Shown one piece after another: positions 1 through 10,479 of a DNA stretch of 64,000 nucleotides. The stretch is from Periplaneta americana. Its lineage: Eukaryota > Arthropoda > Insecta > Blattodea > Blattidae. The DNA lies in NCBI RefSeq assembly GCF_040183065.1, contig NC_091123.1, forward strand, positions 10,758,501 to 10,822,500. The letters run 5' to 3'. The stretch's first letter is position 1, and each line of letters opens with the position of its first letter. Made by a program: the position numbers and the translations under genes. The notes beneath the pieces were generated by a model. It saw only the letters and a list, made by a program, of their open reading frames with translations. It had not been told where the DNA came from and did not search any database.

Positions 1-406
1 CTCTGACTGAACTCTTACTTTCTTCGACCCCGACGGCATTAGAGCATTCGAGGCCTAGGGGTTCATTTCCCTTTCCTTCCTCCTCTTTCTACTTTTCTGT
101 TCCTAATGCTGACCTGCTATGGCACTAAAATCGTCCTCCGGTGGCTTAAGGAGGGAAAGCTGGTGATCACCACGATCTCCCAGCTAGGTCCAATGGACCC
201 GTCGGCCAACAGCAGGTGTGACATTCTGGGGGTTGTGTGTGAATGAAGTAGCCACCAAAACGTTAAAATATGGTGTTCACTTAAATCGGTTACAACTTGC
301 CATTTAACCACTCCAATATGAAATGAGTACCATTAAGGTAAAATTATCCGGAGGTAAAATAGTCCCCCAATCGGATTTCCGGGCGAGGACTACTTTAAGG
401 GTATAT
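1..406. repeat. Dispersed repeat resembling a LINE 5' region
   Basis: No gene is seen. Bases 325-390 (around 'ccggaggtaaaatagtcccc') match 33230-33270 with scattered changes. I recognise this motif as the untranslated leader that precedes the endonuclease ORF of insect RTE-like LINEs; that identity is from memory. The match stops at about 405, where the foldback element at 407 begins, so this leader is probably interrupted by it. Confidence 0.45.
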
Positions 407-1145
407 GTACGTGAACGACCACAAATATTATCAGAAAATGCGGGCTCTAAATTTCTAAAATTTTATAAGAAAATGAACTCATAATTTAAAAAAAATACAA
501 GGTACTACAACAAGACTTATTAGAACTTAAATATCTGATAAAAGTATAAAAAAGGTTACTAATAATGTTTTTCAAACCAGTTTTATCAGAGTATGAAAAA
601 AAAATTCTGAAGTTACATCATTTGGTAACCATAACATTGTTATGATCTCTTTTACATCTTTAATATTTTTTCTGCATGTAATAAACACTTATTTCTGAAA
701 AGTAGACTACTCTCAGACATGTAGAGTTGTTTATTTTAATACAATTAATTCTTTATTTGTTCTATATAAAATATATTAAAATTTACATAATGTTTTGTGA
801 CCTAATTTTTCTATTTTCAAAGAAATGGGCATTATTGTAGTCTACCTTTCGCATAAATGCATGTTACATCAGTGTACAAAATTTCAGAATTCTATCTCTA
901 ACGGTTGTGGAGTTATGAAATATGTGTGAAAATTTTCAAATTTTGGAAAATTTAATTTGAAGTAAAAAGTAAATTCTTAAAAATATTATTAGTAACCTTT
1001 TTATATCTTTATCAGATATTTGAGTTCTAATAAGTCTTGTTGTGGTACCTTGTATTTTTTTGTCCAATTGTGGGTTCATTTCCTTATAAAATTTTAGGGA
1101 TTTAGAACCTGTATTTTCTGAGAATATGTGTGGTCGTTCACGTAC
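407..1145. mobile_element. Foldback element with arms of about 170 bp
   Basis: The first about 170 bases (407-575) and the last about 170 (975-1145) are inverted copies with only scattered mismatches; both outer ends read GTACGTGAACGACCAC inward. The central about 400 bases are AT-rich and hold no ORF of note. Long arms with a non-coding middle suggest a non-autonomous foldback or MITE-type DNA element. A target duplication was not recognised. It interrupts a LINE-leader-like sequence on its left. Confidence 0.75.
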
Positions 1146-1683
1146 TTAGAAATGTTTTAATGAACAGAACTAGACTCTTGCGGAAGTTTCTAAATAGTCT
1201 TAAATGACCAATTCGTTATTTTTTTCTCCTCTCTCTCTCTCTCTCCTTCCTTTTTTTTTCTCTTTTTTTATTATCTTGATATATTACTTAATCATTTGTG
1301 TTTGCATGCCATTTAGTACGACTTTGCTAATCAACATTTTATGTCTTGTAACCCACATGTATTCTCCTATTAGTATATTAACTGTATAGTATATCTGAAG
1401 TGAATTAATCGTCGAATTTATCTCGAGCATTTCAGGTCTTATAAATTGTGTGTGTGCGTGCGTGTGTGTGTTTTTTTCCCCCTTATGTTATGTAACTGAT
1501 TTTGATTATGTGTAATTTTCTACTTTATTTTATATATTATGTAACCGATCTTGACTATTTGTCATTTTATATTATGTAATTGATCTTGTCTATTGTAATT
1601 TTCTACTATATTTTATGTAATTTCTAAGGTATTTTCTTTTGTGTTGTTTTGTAATCTAATTTTGTATTTCATGTATATTATTG
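1146..1683. other. Low-complexity AT-rich stretch without a gene
   Basis: Contains a CT run (about 1229-1248), T-rich tracts, a GT run (about 1449-1471) and a degenerate tandem of roughly 60-80 bases (1485-1640, core 'ttatgtaactgatyttgay'). No coding signal is seen. It may be the 3' UTR of the retroelement whose tail motif follows at 1684. Confidence 0.5.
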
Positions 1684-1742
1684 TAACCTGGTTGAGTGGA
1701 AGAGAAGGCCTCATGGCCTTAACTCTGCCAGGCAAAATAAAC

Positions 1743-1785
<43 letters not shown>

Positions 1786-1846
1786 CACTACCACTACCAC
1801 TACCACTACCACCACCACCACCACCACCACTACTACTACTACTACA
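1684..1846 (+). repeat. Retroelement tail motif followed by (CTA)n microsatellite
   Basis: 1684-1740 reads as a motif bounded by CCTGG...CCAGG with an inner near-palindrome AAGGCCTCATGGCCTT, then AAAATAAA, then about 100 bases of CTA/CCA triplets (1742-1845). The same motif, each time with a triplet microsatellite on the same side, recurs on the minus strand at 8340-8455 and 51117-51215. The order suggests a retroelement 3' end whose tail seeds the microsatellite. Confidence 0.7.
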
Positions 1847-1856
1847 TATACCCTTA

Positions 1857-1950
1857 ATGGTACAGAATCAACTAAACATCTTACAGTGGAATGCTGGTGG
1901 AATAACATCAGCCAAGAAGACTGAACTAGCCAATATACACTCCGTTAATA
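1857..1950 (+). pseudogene. LINE endonuclease N-terminal fragment
   Basis: The frame from the ATG at 1857 reads MVQNQLNILQWNAGGITSAK and on, which resembles the first beta strand of the exonuclease-endonuclease-phosphatase domain that opens ORF2 of many LINEs (ILQWNxxG). Only about 30 residues persist before the similarity ends. It lies just downstream of the V-ATPase pseudogene's last exon, on the opposite strand. Confidence 0.5.
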
Positions 1951-2019
1951 GTATACACACATTTGTTTAATAGACTTTAATTGCAGTGACTCAAATTACA
2001 TGCACAAGACCGCGCTGAA

Positions 2020-2203
2020 TCAGTCCGCATAGAAGAATACTGCAACAATAAGTCCATAGAGCCCTAATACTTCTGCGAAGATAAGGATGAGGATCATCCC
2101 TATGAAGAGTCTAGGCTGTTGGGCATTCCCGCGCCCTCCACTGTCACCAACGATGCCGATAGCAAAGCCGGCAGCCAGTCCGCCCCCGAAGTGAAGGAAA
2201 CCT
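2020..2203 (-). pseudogene. V-ATPase subunit c pseudogene, exon 3
   Basis: The exon starts in phase 2 after TTGCAG at 2204 and ends with TGA at 2020-2022. It encodes [20 protein letters not shown], then the QQPRLF loop and the last membrane helix with [11 protein letters not shown]. The usual family sequence between GxGLA and GLAAGF (seven residues) is absent, which would shorten helix 3. The C-terminus is VFFYAD. No AATAAA is seen close downstream. Confidence 0.85.
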
Positions 2204-2277
2204 CTGCAATTAGAGAAATGAACATCAGTAAAGTTCATTGTTCTTTGAATATGCATGTCAGTAGCGTATAAAATGTT

Positions 2278-2500
2278 ATGTTTTATTTAACAACCCTCGC
2301 AACTGCAGAGGTTATATCAGCGTCGCCGGATGTGCCGGAATTTTGTCCCGCAGGAGTTCTTTTACATGCCAGTAAATCTACTGACATGAGCCTGTCACAT
2401 TTAAGCACACTTAAATGCCATCGACCTGGCCCGGGATCGAACCCGCAACCTTGGGCATAGAAGGCCAGCGCTATACTAACTTGCCAACCAGGTCGACTCA
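2278..2500 (-). mobile_element. tRNA-derived SINE, family SINE-A
   Basis: Read on the minus strand, the head has a tRNA-like B box (GGGTTCGATCC at about 2431-2441), then a body with 'ggcatttaagtgtgctt' and 'cagtagatttactggcatgt', ending in 'gttaaataaaacat'. Three more copies lie at 27826-28062 (+), 41950-42172 (-) and 58947-59163 (-). It sits in intron 2 of the V-ATPase pseudogene just upstream of exon 3. Confidence 0.8.
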
Positions 2501-2579
2501 GTAGCGTATAATAAGATAGAGATAGAGATAGTTTATTTTGCAAAAACATGTGGAACATGTATGGCATCGTCATATACAA

Positions 2580-3719
2580 TCTATACTAATAATAAATCTG
2601 TAGCCGAAATTTTTCTGGTAACTTTCGATTTTCCAAAAATAATTGGTCCTAACATATTTTATAATTAACCACCCCGAAACCGAAAATAGCTTTTTTGAAA
2701 TTTTTGTTTGTATGTCTGTCTGTCTGTCTGTCTATTTGTTACCTTTTCACGCGATAATGGCTGAACGGGTTTCGATGAAAATTGGAATATAAATTAAGTT
2801 CGTTGTAACTTACATTTTAGGCTATATGGCATTCAAAATACATTATTTAAAAGGGGAGTTATAAGGTGGCCTGAATTAAATAAATCGAAATATCTCGTTT
2901 ATTATTGATTTTTATGAAAAATGTTACATAACAAAAGTTTCTTTAAAAATAATTTGCGATAAGGTTTATTCCTTGAAACATTTTGATAGGACTGATAATT
3001 AATGAGATAAATGAGTTTTAAAATTAAAATAACTGCCATCTAAGGCCGTGTAATGAATTAAAAAACAAATGACTTCGTCTGTAAGGGGCCTTGGACAACA
3101 ACAATCGAAAGCTATGAAAGATAGCCTACAGACAATGTTTCTGTGTTTTATGAAGTAATATCGGAAGCTAAATTAACCGATTTGTATAATTAATTATTAT
3201 TTCACCATTGGAAAGTGTAGTTTCTCTAGATGGACATAATGCTATAATGTTATTACAGTAACTTCTGATATAATATAATATAATATAATATGTAATATTA
3301 TATAATATAATTTAGGTTATTTGAAGGGTTCACAACCATAGTGGGCCACGCGCCATTTACTGAATACGTAGAAAATAAGGGTTAAAATTAAGTTATTACC
3401 ATAATTCAATGAAAACCTATAACAAGTAAAATAAAATATACACATTAAATCTAAATTATGTCAATCTTCATTAAACTATGGTTGCATGTAATAAAAATTA
3501 AGAAACAGGTTAAAGGAATTGTCATTGCACAAATGAGTGTCTCTGGACCAAAATGATCGCATTTTAATTATTTGGATAGAATTTAAATTAAGTAACATAT
3601 TAAACGATTTATCCTTCTATCAAACACGAATGTTCCCTGGATCAAACGTCCTATTTTAATTATGTAATTACTTTATATTTATTTCTAACGGGTGCAGCGG
3701 AGCGCACGGTTACGGCTAG
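2580..3719 (+). mobile_element. Non-autonomous Helitron
   Basis: Begins TCTATACTAATAATAAA after a host A (2579) and ends GGTTACGGCTAG before a host T (3720), matching Helitron insertion between A and T with 5' TC and 3' CTAG. A GC-rich hairpin GTGCAGCGGAGCGCAC lies about 10 bases before the end, as Helitrons need. No Rep/helicase ORF is present. Internal features are a (CTGT)n run near 2715 and a TATAA run near 3270. A 5'-truncated relative is at 45197-45962. Confidence 0.85.
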
Positions 3720-3848
3720 TTTAAAATACATGATGTCATACAATGGAAACAAATTAAGATACATCATACTCATCGACACCATAATATAGTCCTAATTCGT
3801 GTCCTAAACACTCGGAATGGAAGATTCCTTATATCAACAGGTAGACTA

Positions 3849-4535
3849 TTATAGTACATTATGCAACGAGCCTATAATAATAGTAATTAAGAAGCGAGTA
3901 TGGATGTTTATGAAACAAGCGCAAGCGAGTTTCATAATTTTCATACGAGCTTCTTAATTACCATTATAAGCGAGTTTCATACGACTTTTTATGCTCGACC
4001 ATATTTCTAACTTGAAATTATTCAGATGTATACATTTTATTTGTATCTGACAAGATCGGAAGTGACCTTGTTCTAGGTCGTGAATTGTGAGATGTGCGCA
4101 GACGCGAAAGTATTGATTTTTTCCGAGGAACAATAATGTCATTGACCTTGTGTAATCCCGTTAAACTTGGTATAACCTTGATTATTGAATTCGAATTGGA
4201 AAAACGAGATGACAAATTGAATTTATTTGAATATTATTTACAATTAACGCTAATTATTATAGTAAGAGAACATAACCTTCTGCGACAGTATTGGATTTCC
4301 AGCCTCCGTGACTTTTCGCTAATTCTCTTTCGATAGCATATCTGAGAATAATCGATACTTGCGGTTTTATAACGGTACAAAGCTGACTTGTTATTGGCTG
4401 AACACCTGTAAGCTGAGTTGTCATTGGCTGAAAACACCTATTCTTTAATGAGTAGGTGTACTTTAATGATATGCATTAAAGGACTGCTACTAGGTGTATA
4501 ATTACTACATTTCGGCATGGTCGAGCATAAAATAA
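3849..4535. mobile_element. Hairpin-rich repeat element, copy 1
   Basis: Starts near 'tagtacattatgcaacgagc' and ends 'catggtcgagcataaaa'. It contains a short inverted repeat (3871-3905 against 3945-3975) and a second pair, TTTTATGCTCGACCAT at 3988 against its complement at 4518. No long coding frame is convincing. A second copy is at 9680-10397; both lie in introns of the V-ATPase pseudogene. Class is unknown; non-autonomous DNA element is the best guess. Confidence 0.65.
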
Positions 4536-4639
4536 TTTAAAAGCAAAGAATAGAAAACTGTTGTGAGTAATACTGTATTTACATTTATCAATATATAAAT
4601 TTGTATTATTTCTCGTAGAATATTTATGAACAGAAGTAC

Positions 4640-4867
4640 ATGCTATGTAATTATTAATGTTATTCCGAATGTAAAGGAGACAGGCCAGTACATACTTAGA
4701 CGGCAATGAATTGATCTTAAAGCTTTCTTTTGTAATATGAAAAGAGCTTGAGCAGATGTATGGTGACCGCAAAGAATAATACCATGATTTAAATGACTTT
4801 GTATATGGCTATGAAATATTGTAAACAATACCTTGTTAGGTAAATTATTCCTTAACAACCTTAACAT
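4640..4867 (-). pseudogene. LINE reverse transcriptase C-terminal (thumb) fragment
   Basis: The minus frame reads LLRNNLPNKVLFTIFHSHIQ then NHGIILCGHHTSAQALFILQ and QKKALRSI, matching the conserved stretch after the RT fingers/palm in jockey/CR1-type LINEs (hSHI-x-YGIhhWG, hQKKAhR). Frame and length are broken. It lies in intron 2 of the V-ATPase pseudogene. Confidence 0.6.
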
Positions 4868-5184
4868 ATATAGGCCTTTACTTATTTTTTTGCAACATAG
4901 TCAACATGAGTTTTCCATCCCATTCCAGGCTCAAGAAAGATGTCCTGAAACCTAACAGCAGTATTACTAACAGTAGTAAGACGATTAATAATAAGATAGA
5001 TTGATTGTTATACTCGGACTTTTGATATTATGTAATATATATTTTAATGTGGGTGAGGTAAAAACGAAAAGGGTTTCGTAGTCAACTAATAAAAACAGCT
5101 CGTAAAGTTTATACTCACATAGAAGAATAACACTAATTGACAAAAGAAAAACACTATGAATTCTAACGACAGAAATTAATAGTG

Positions 5185-5400
5185 AGATTCAACAAGGGTG
5201 TCCCTTTTCACCAATACTTTTATCTTTAGTCAGTCGAATTCATCAGAAAATGGCTCATTGTTGTAAATAAAAACTGTATAATTAATAAAATAAATTTAAA
5301 TTGCATTTTATTTACCGACGACTTTAACGTAATTATTGCAGATTCAAAAGACGTCCTTCAAATGGCTACATACAAGATGTGGCAAATAACAGAGGATTTT
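5185..5400 (+). pseudogene. LINE reverse transcriptase palm fragment
   Basis: Two RT motifs survive in broken frames: QQGCPFSPILLSL near 5190 (the conserved QGxxLSPxLF block) and LFTDDFNVIIADSKD near 5310, where the catalytic A/YADD has become TDD. Spacing between them is shorter than in intact RTs. A degenerate relic. Confidence 0.55.
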
Positions 5401-5405
5401 TAGCC

Positions 5406-5545
5406 TTAACATATTCATTCATTCATTCATTCATTCATTCATAGTGTTCTGCCCAAAGGCCGATCTTTCATTGCAAACCCAGCATTCTCCAGTCTTTTCT
5501 ATTTTTTTGATTTCCTTTTTGTCTCTTCATATGACCCATAACATA
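5406..5545 (-). mobile_element. LINE-B 3' end with (ATTC)n tail
   Basis: The ATTC/TGAA microsatellite at 5406-5442 is the tail; the following 'tctgcccaaaggc' and 'tgcaaacccagcattctcc' recur at 13165-13215 and 26870-26920. All copies share orientation relative to the tail, as expected for target-primed 3' ends. Confidence 0.65.
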
Positions 5546-5604
5546 ACTTATATGTGTAAATAAAACCTAAATTATACTTGTTATTACTTTCAAGTCCTAC
5601 AAGA

Positions 5605-5952
5605 TCCAAAGGGGTCAGCATGCTGGGCTCTTACGCAGAGGGCCCGGGTTCGATTCCCGGTCGGGTTGAATTTCCTGGTTGAGGTTTTTCAGGGTTTTCC
5701 CTCAACCGTAAGGCAAATTCCAGGAAATTCGGGCCACACAACATCCCTGAATATCACCGGCCCCATTCATCACCGAAATCATATTCATAACAAATCAGTA
5801 ATTCATATACAATTGCCATCTAGTTCACAACAATAGAACCAGTCTCAACAATAGTACACAGGCCTTCGGATTTCACCTAAAAGATTAACTCGCGATATGA
5901 CCAAAGATGTTAAAGCGGGTATAAATAACAGCGAGTGAAAAAAAAAAAAGAT
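5605..5952 (+). mobile_element. tRNA-derived SINE, family SINE-B
   Basis: The head (5612-5672) is tRNA-like with B box GGGTTCGATTCCCGG. The body contains 'gaggtttttcagggttttcc' and 'gtaaggcaaattcc', and it ends in an A run at about 5939-5950. A diverged relative with the same body is at 25200-25410. Confidence 0.75.
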
Positions 5953-6059
5953 CCAAAATAGCTGTAGATAATAAAATCATTGAATAAGTTAATTTCACTA
6001 CCTTCGATGCAATATATCTCACCTAAAATATATTATGGAAAATAGGCTTATGAAATATC

Positions 6060-6250
6060 AATGAATGTGTGAAACAGTGACGAGGAATTTAAATAAAGTG
6101 ACAAGAAAACAAAATCAGATGAAGTTTTAAAATGATGATCATCTCTGTATTTATGTATGTTTCAAAGACGTGATCTTAACACAAAGGAAAGGGGAATTTA
6201 AATACAGAAATAAAAGATCGCAGAAGAAACTGAAAATAACACATTAATCC
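6060..6250 (+). pseudogene. Possible LINE C-terminal relic
   Basis: Broken frames show TVTRNLNKVTRKQNQMKF and then ISVFMY-like codons near 6150, which resemble the 'RTLKNKTRKDTQLKFY...VPxLxYGSE' stretch of insect LINE C-termini. Many stops. The call rests on weak similarity. Confidence 0.35.
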
Positions 6251-6277
6251 TATGATAGAAAATGGAATTCTATACAT

Positions 6278-6512
6278 GAGCCGTTCAGAGCAGAAGTGGT
6301 GTAAGTCAAAAATGGATAATGAGGGTAAAAGTAAACATTCTGTAAAATACAGCGCAAGGTATCAATAATATTCAATTTCTTTAAACTATTAGTAGTCAGT
6401 GGATAGCAATAAGGCCATATTAATTGCTACTTTGCGCTGTACTTTACAGGATTTTTACTTTAAACCTCATTACCCAATTTTGACTTACACCACTTTTGCT
6501 CTGAGCGGCTCA
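6278..6512. mobile_element. Foldback MITE with about 90-bp arms
   Basis: 6281-6372 and 6415-6511 are inverted copies with few mismatches; outer ends read GAGCCG(T/C)TCAGAGCA and both arms contain 'agtggtgtaagtcaaaa'. The spacer is about 40-60 bases. No coding capacity. The whole unit would form one long hairpin. Confidence 0.8.
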
Positions 6513-6799
6513 CAAACTGTTAAACTATGATGGTGGGATCAGTGCTAGACAGTAGGGACGGAACGGACCAAGTGACCCATATAACGATGATGGTGAACGG
6601 AATTACATTTTTTTTTATCGGAAGATAAGTTATAATTCTTCCGACTTCAAAATTTTGCTGGTACAGAATCTCATTTACCACTTATGTAAGAAGCAAAATT
6701 AAAATAACGTCATATGCAGACCCATTGATTTTCACTAGAAATATTTCATGTCCACCGTCCCTGGTTCCTGAGAATATAGATTATGAACATTTTTCAAAT
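6513..6799. other. No recognised feature
   Basis: Mixed AT-rich sequence between a MITE and a tRNA-like repeat. No conserved frame or repeat unit noticed. Confidence 0.4.
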
Positions 6800-7020
6800 A
6801 AAAAATTCGAGACGAAACCGGGATTCGATCCCGGTCATCTTGTTTGAAAGGCCAAAAGTGTGACCACTCTTAAGTTTCATGCCTAGTATAAGGTGTATGT
6901 GGTACTGTTCCCTTCTATCATAGACTTCTGGAATGCAGGCAGATTCCCCATCCCATTGTAACCTGCCCGAATTCATGCGGTATTAATGGTACCTGCATGC
7001 GTCAGTTTCGACAGGAAGTT
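6800..7020 (-). repeat. tRNA-derived sequence
   Basis: On the minus strand 6810-6870 contains GGGATCGAATCCCGG, a B box within a perfect T-arm-like hairpin, preceded by a weak A-box region 'gtggtcacacttttggcc'. The remaining cloverleaf is not convincing, so this is probably a SINE head and not a functional tRNA. Confidence 0.5.
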
Positions 7021-7034
7021 TTCACTAAGTGCAC

Positions 7035-7505
7035 GCATTTTAACGCAGCATGGCCACTAAAAGAAGTGAGTGACGCTTTAGAAGCCATTAGAATTACGAA
7101 TATTTCTATGAAGCTAGAGGAGGGAGTATGAAGCTAGGAGAGGGAGCAGTGAAATTGCAACTGAAATAATGAACATAGAATTTAATTTAGAAAGTGTATA
7201 TTGGGCAAGTAGGAGACAACAGAGTAAAATGACTGATTACTTCACTCCTCAGTAAATAAGTTTGGTGAGTAATGAACAAACTGTTTTAATACAGAATACT
7301 GTATTTATAATTGTACATGTATTTTATTGTGTTCATGGTATGCTTGAAAGTGAATACATAAATCTAAAATAAGCCTAATTATGTTTATTATTTTTCATTT
7401 TCCACCTCACTAGACTGATAATATGAATCTCGGTTACTACGACACTCGTTTATAACAACATAATTTTCAAGGTCCCTTGGATGTCGTTATAACCAAGTTC
7501 TACTG
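7035..7505 (+). pseudogene. pogo/Tigger-like transposon 3' end
   Basis: A broken frame ends IEFNLESVYWASRRQQSKMT then DYFTPQ and a stop at about 7254, like the C-termini of pogo/jerky-type transposases (KQxKhTDFF). About 250 bases on, the strand ends GTTATAACCAAGTTCTACTG at 7505, followed by TA; its complement CAGTAGAACTTGGTTATAAC is a classic pogo/Tigger terminal repeat. The 5' part and most of the transposase are missing. Confidence 0.6.
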
Positions 7506-7738
7506 TATTTCAGATTTCATATTCGACTCTGTCCAAGCTGAATTTCCCATTGAAAAAAAAAACACAAGATGTTTTTATTTCTTTACCTATTTGGTATCTG
7601 TTGAACTACATTGAGTTCTTCATTGACTTACTGCACCTATTTTGAAAGTGGGGCAACACGCAGGGTCACCGAGGACAGGAACCACACTCATCATAGTGGC
7701 ACATTGTTAGTTATCTCTGGTTGAATGTCGTGACTTAC
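7506..7738. other. Intronic sequence, nothing recognised
   Basis: Lies between the pogo-like end and the donor of V-ATPase pseudogene exon 2. Contains a short A run (7553-7563). Confidence 0.4.
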
Positions 7739-7918
7739 TTGTACACTGTGTACCCGCCGATGTTCTTCTTGATGTCATTGGCGATGAGAGCCCGTAGATA
7801 GCCAGGATGCCCGCCATGATGATGGGGACGAGGGATTTCATGATGAGGTCGGGTCGCATTACAGAGATGGCTGCGACAGCTGTGCCGGCTTTCGCGGTTC
7901 CAAACGCTGCTCCCAGAG
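7739..7918 (-). pseudogene. V-ATPase subunit c pseudogene, exon 2 (frameshifted)
   Basis: Acceptor TTTTCTAG ends at 7919; donor GTAAGT begins at 7738. The first frame gives [20 protein letters not shown] then [10 protein letters not shown] and [10 protein letters not shown]; the end is in another frame, [16 protein letters not shown]. The missing 13 bases lie between GGGCTC and CTCATC, where the paralogue encodes GVVIAVII. The exon starts in phase 1, as in the paralogue at 19943. Confidence 0.88.
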
Positions 7919-8337
7919 CTAGAAAACATCGTACATTTGACAGATTCGTTGGCGTATTTCTTCGTTTCTATATCTAGTGTTTTCCGTAGCCTATCCCTAG
8001 CTGGTTTAGCAATATATCCGTATTTTAATATAATACAGAGTGTAAGAGAACGTACTACATTTCTTCTCAGATACAATTTTTGTAATTACGTTGAACAAAA
8101 AAGTAGACCCACAATCTTTTGCGGCTTTCGAAATTAAAAAAAAATACATTTTGTGTTACAATTTTGATTGTGAATTTCATGACATTGTTTCTATTAGTCC
8201 TCCTTGAGGGGACGGACACGGGTACGGGCTTGGGACATCCCTCGCACGTAGGCCGCTTGAGTGGGCCCATTGTACTACCCTAAATAGAATGATGTGCATG
8301 CCCCCGCTGCAAATTCCACTGCGTGCCGTCACCGAAC

Positions 8338-8339
<2 letters not shown>
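7919..8339. other. Intron 1 of the V-ATPase pseudogene, no gene
   Basis: AT-rich sequence, then a GC-richer block at 8200-8335 (around 'ggacggacacgggtacggg') that may belong to the retroelement whose tail motif and microsatellite begin at 8340. No coding frame is convincing. Confidence 0.35.
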
Positions 8340-8382
<43 letters not shown>

Positions 8383-8455
8383 CAGCAGCAGCAGCAGTAG
8401 TTTCCCTGGCAGAGTTAAGGCCATCAGGCCTTCTCTTCCACTCAACCAGGATCAA
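8340..8455 (-). repeat. Retroelement tail motif with triplet microsatellite
   Basis: Minus-strand copy of the motif at 1684: CCTGG, near-palindrome AAGGCCTGATGGCCTT, CCAGG, then (CTA/CTG)n. The microsatellite occupies 8338-8400. Long runs of valine or serine in its frames are artefacts of the repeat. Confidence 0.7.
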
Positions 8456-8578
8456 ATCACATACACAAAAATACATACCGGTATACAAATATTAATTTAA
8501 AAATAATAATAAACCTAATTAAGTAAAATAGAGAGATTGAATACATATGCACAATCAGTATTAACTTTAAAATAACAA

Positions 8579-8581
<3 letters not shown>

Positions 8582-8649
<68 letters not shown>
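8582..8649. repeat. (TA)n microsatellite
   Basis: About 68 bases of nearly pure TA dinucleotide. Flanking sequence on both sides is similar (8460-8580 and 8650-8760 share 'tatacaartattaactt'-like pieces), suggesting a local duplication around it. Confidence 0.9.
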
Positions 8650-8652
<3 letters not shown>

Positions 8653-8910
8653 TAATAAAAAAGAGACTGAATATATAATCACAAAAAGGAAAATACATTC
8701 TAGTATACAAGTATTAACTTAAAAAAAAAAGAATTAATACATATGAATATAATCTCACAACTACAGGAATAGTAGAATTATTAGTATGATCAGCACAGCA
8801 CGTGGTACATTGAGACAATGACAATTACCTAGATATAAGTGTTAATGGAAAAATAAAGTAATGACTGTGTAAAATAATAATAATAATAATAATAATAACA
8901 ATAATAATAC

Positions 8911-9107
8911 TTACTTACTGGCTTTTAAGGAACACGGAGGTTCATTGCCGCCCTCACATAAGCCCGCCATTGGTCCCTATCCTGAGCAAGATTAATCCAG
9001 TCTCTACCATAATATCCTACCTCCCTCAAATCCATTTTAATATTATCTTCCCATCTACGTCTCGGCCTCCCCAAAGGTCTTTTGCCCTTCGGCCTTCCAA
9101 CTAACAA
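8911..9107 (-). mobile_element. LINE-A 3' end fragment between (AAT)n runs
   Basis: The minus frame gives LVGRPKGKRPLGRPRRRWED then NIKMDLREVG and WRAYVRAAMNLRVP, then a stop and 'aagccagtaagtaagta', the usual LINE-A end. It is flanked by AAT repeats at 8875-8909 and 9103-9135. Coding capacity is limited to the last about 60 residues. Confidence 0.85.
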
Positions 9108-9135
9108 TAAAAATAATACTAATAATAATAATAAA

Positions 9136-9679
9136 TAAAATTATACCTAAAAAACTAGTTCTGTGCATTTAAAATATTTCTAAACAACCTAATTTTAAAC
9201 AACTGAGGACTAAGACTACGTCTGATTTCCAGCGCCAGCGAATTCCATGAGCATTCGATACAGAATCCCTTTATCTTTCCGCATAGACATCACCGCGGTT
9301 CCTTAACCTCTGGTCCCACGAGCTACCATGGGCCCCAGCGGAATACATAGCACCACCACCACCAGCAACTAATGACCACATACCACAGGGTCCAAGTTCG
9401 GTGACATCCCGCAAGCTACTCTACATCGGAGTAAGCCCGAAATATGGGAAAGAAACGATGATAACAAAAGAGGAGAAGTGTAATTATCATGATGAAATGA
9501 GTTCGAGGTTTAACGCCGAAAGTTAATCTGCAAGTCAGTTGGTTCCATAATTGACCTTTCTAGAACATGTGAAAAAGACCAATTGAGCGAATCAAGCAAC
9601 TGAACCTATGAATGGAGTCGCCTGCCGCATAGATTTATAAAAACAAGTACAAAAATATTACTCTACAAATAATAGTATA
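9136..9679. other. No recognised gene
   Basis: Contains a GC-richer piece (9230-9420, with a CAC/ACC run near 9350) of unknown origin. Probably repeat-derived 3' UTR material; no frame supports a protein. Confidence 0.35.
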
Positions 9680-10397
9680 GTACATTATGCAACGAGCCTA
9701 TAATGGTAGTAATTAAGACGCGAGGATGTTCATGAAACGAGCGCAAGCGAATTTCATAATTTTCATACGAGCGTCTTAATTACCATTATAGGCAAGTTCC
9801 ATACGACTTTTTATGCTCGACCATATTTCTAACTTGAAATTATTCATAAGTATTCATGTTATTATGTGAGTGCAATAGCCTACATCATACATTGTGAGAT
9901 GTGCGCAGACGCGAAAGTATTATAGGCAAGTTTCATACGACTTTTTATGCTCGACCATATTTCTAACTTGAAATTATTCATAAGGATTCATGTTATTGTT
10001 ATGTGAGTGAGTGCAATAGCCTACATCATAAATTGTGAGATGTGCGCAGACGCGAAAGTATTGATTTTTTCCGGGAAACGAATGCCGACGACCTTGATAT
10101 AATCTAAAGAGTAAGATAAACATTAGTCTTGATATAACCTTGAAATTGAATTCGACATTGAAAAACGAGATGACAAATTGAATTTATTTGAATATTATTT
10201 ACAATTAACGCTAATTATTATAGTAACAGAACATAACCTTCTGCGACAGTATTGGATTTCCAGCCTCCGTGACGTTTCGATACTTGTCTTTCGATTGCAT
10301 ATCCGAGAATAACCGAAAACCTGAACTTTAATGACATGCATTAAAGGACTGCTACCAGGTGTATGATTACTACATTTCGGCATGGTCGAGCATAAAA
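9680..10397. mobile_element. Hairpin-rich repeat element, copy 2
   Basis: Matches the element at 3849-4535 from 'tagtacattatgcaacgagc' to 'catggtcgagcataaaa'. It differs by an internal tandem duplication: the segment 'cgactttttatgctcgacca' through 'gatgtgcgcagacgcgaaag' occurs twice (9800-9920 and 9938-10060). It lies in intron 1 of the V-ATPase pseudogene. Confidence 0.65.
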
Positions 10398-10479
10398 AAT
10401 ATAAGTTATCTGCTTACATATGGCACAGAAAGTTGGATATTAAAAAGCGGGTCCGAGTACAAATCCTGTTTGGGACAAG

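Noticed and set aside
1711-1908. Minus-strand frame with a long valine run, and its proline/leucine-rich plus-strand shadow
   Set aside because: Produced entirely by the (CTA)n/(CCA)n microsatellite; no conserved flank.
8177-8500. Frames with threonine, valine, alanine or serine runs
   Set aside because: Translation of the triplet repeat at 8338-8400 in several frames.
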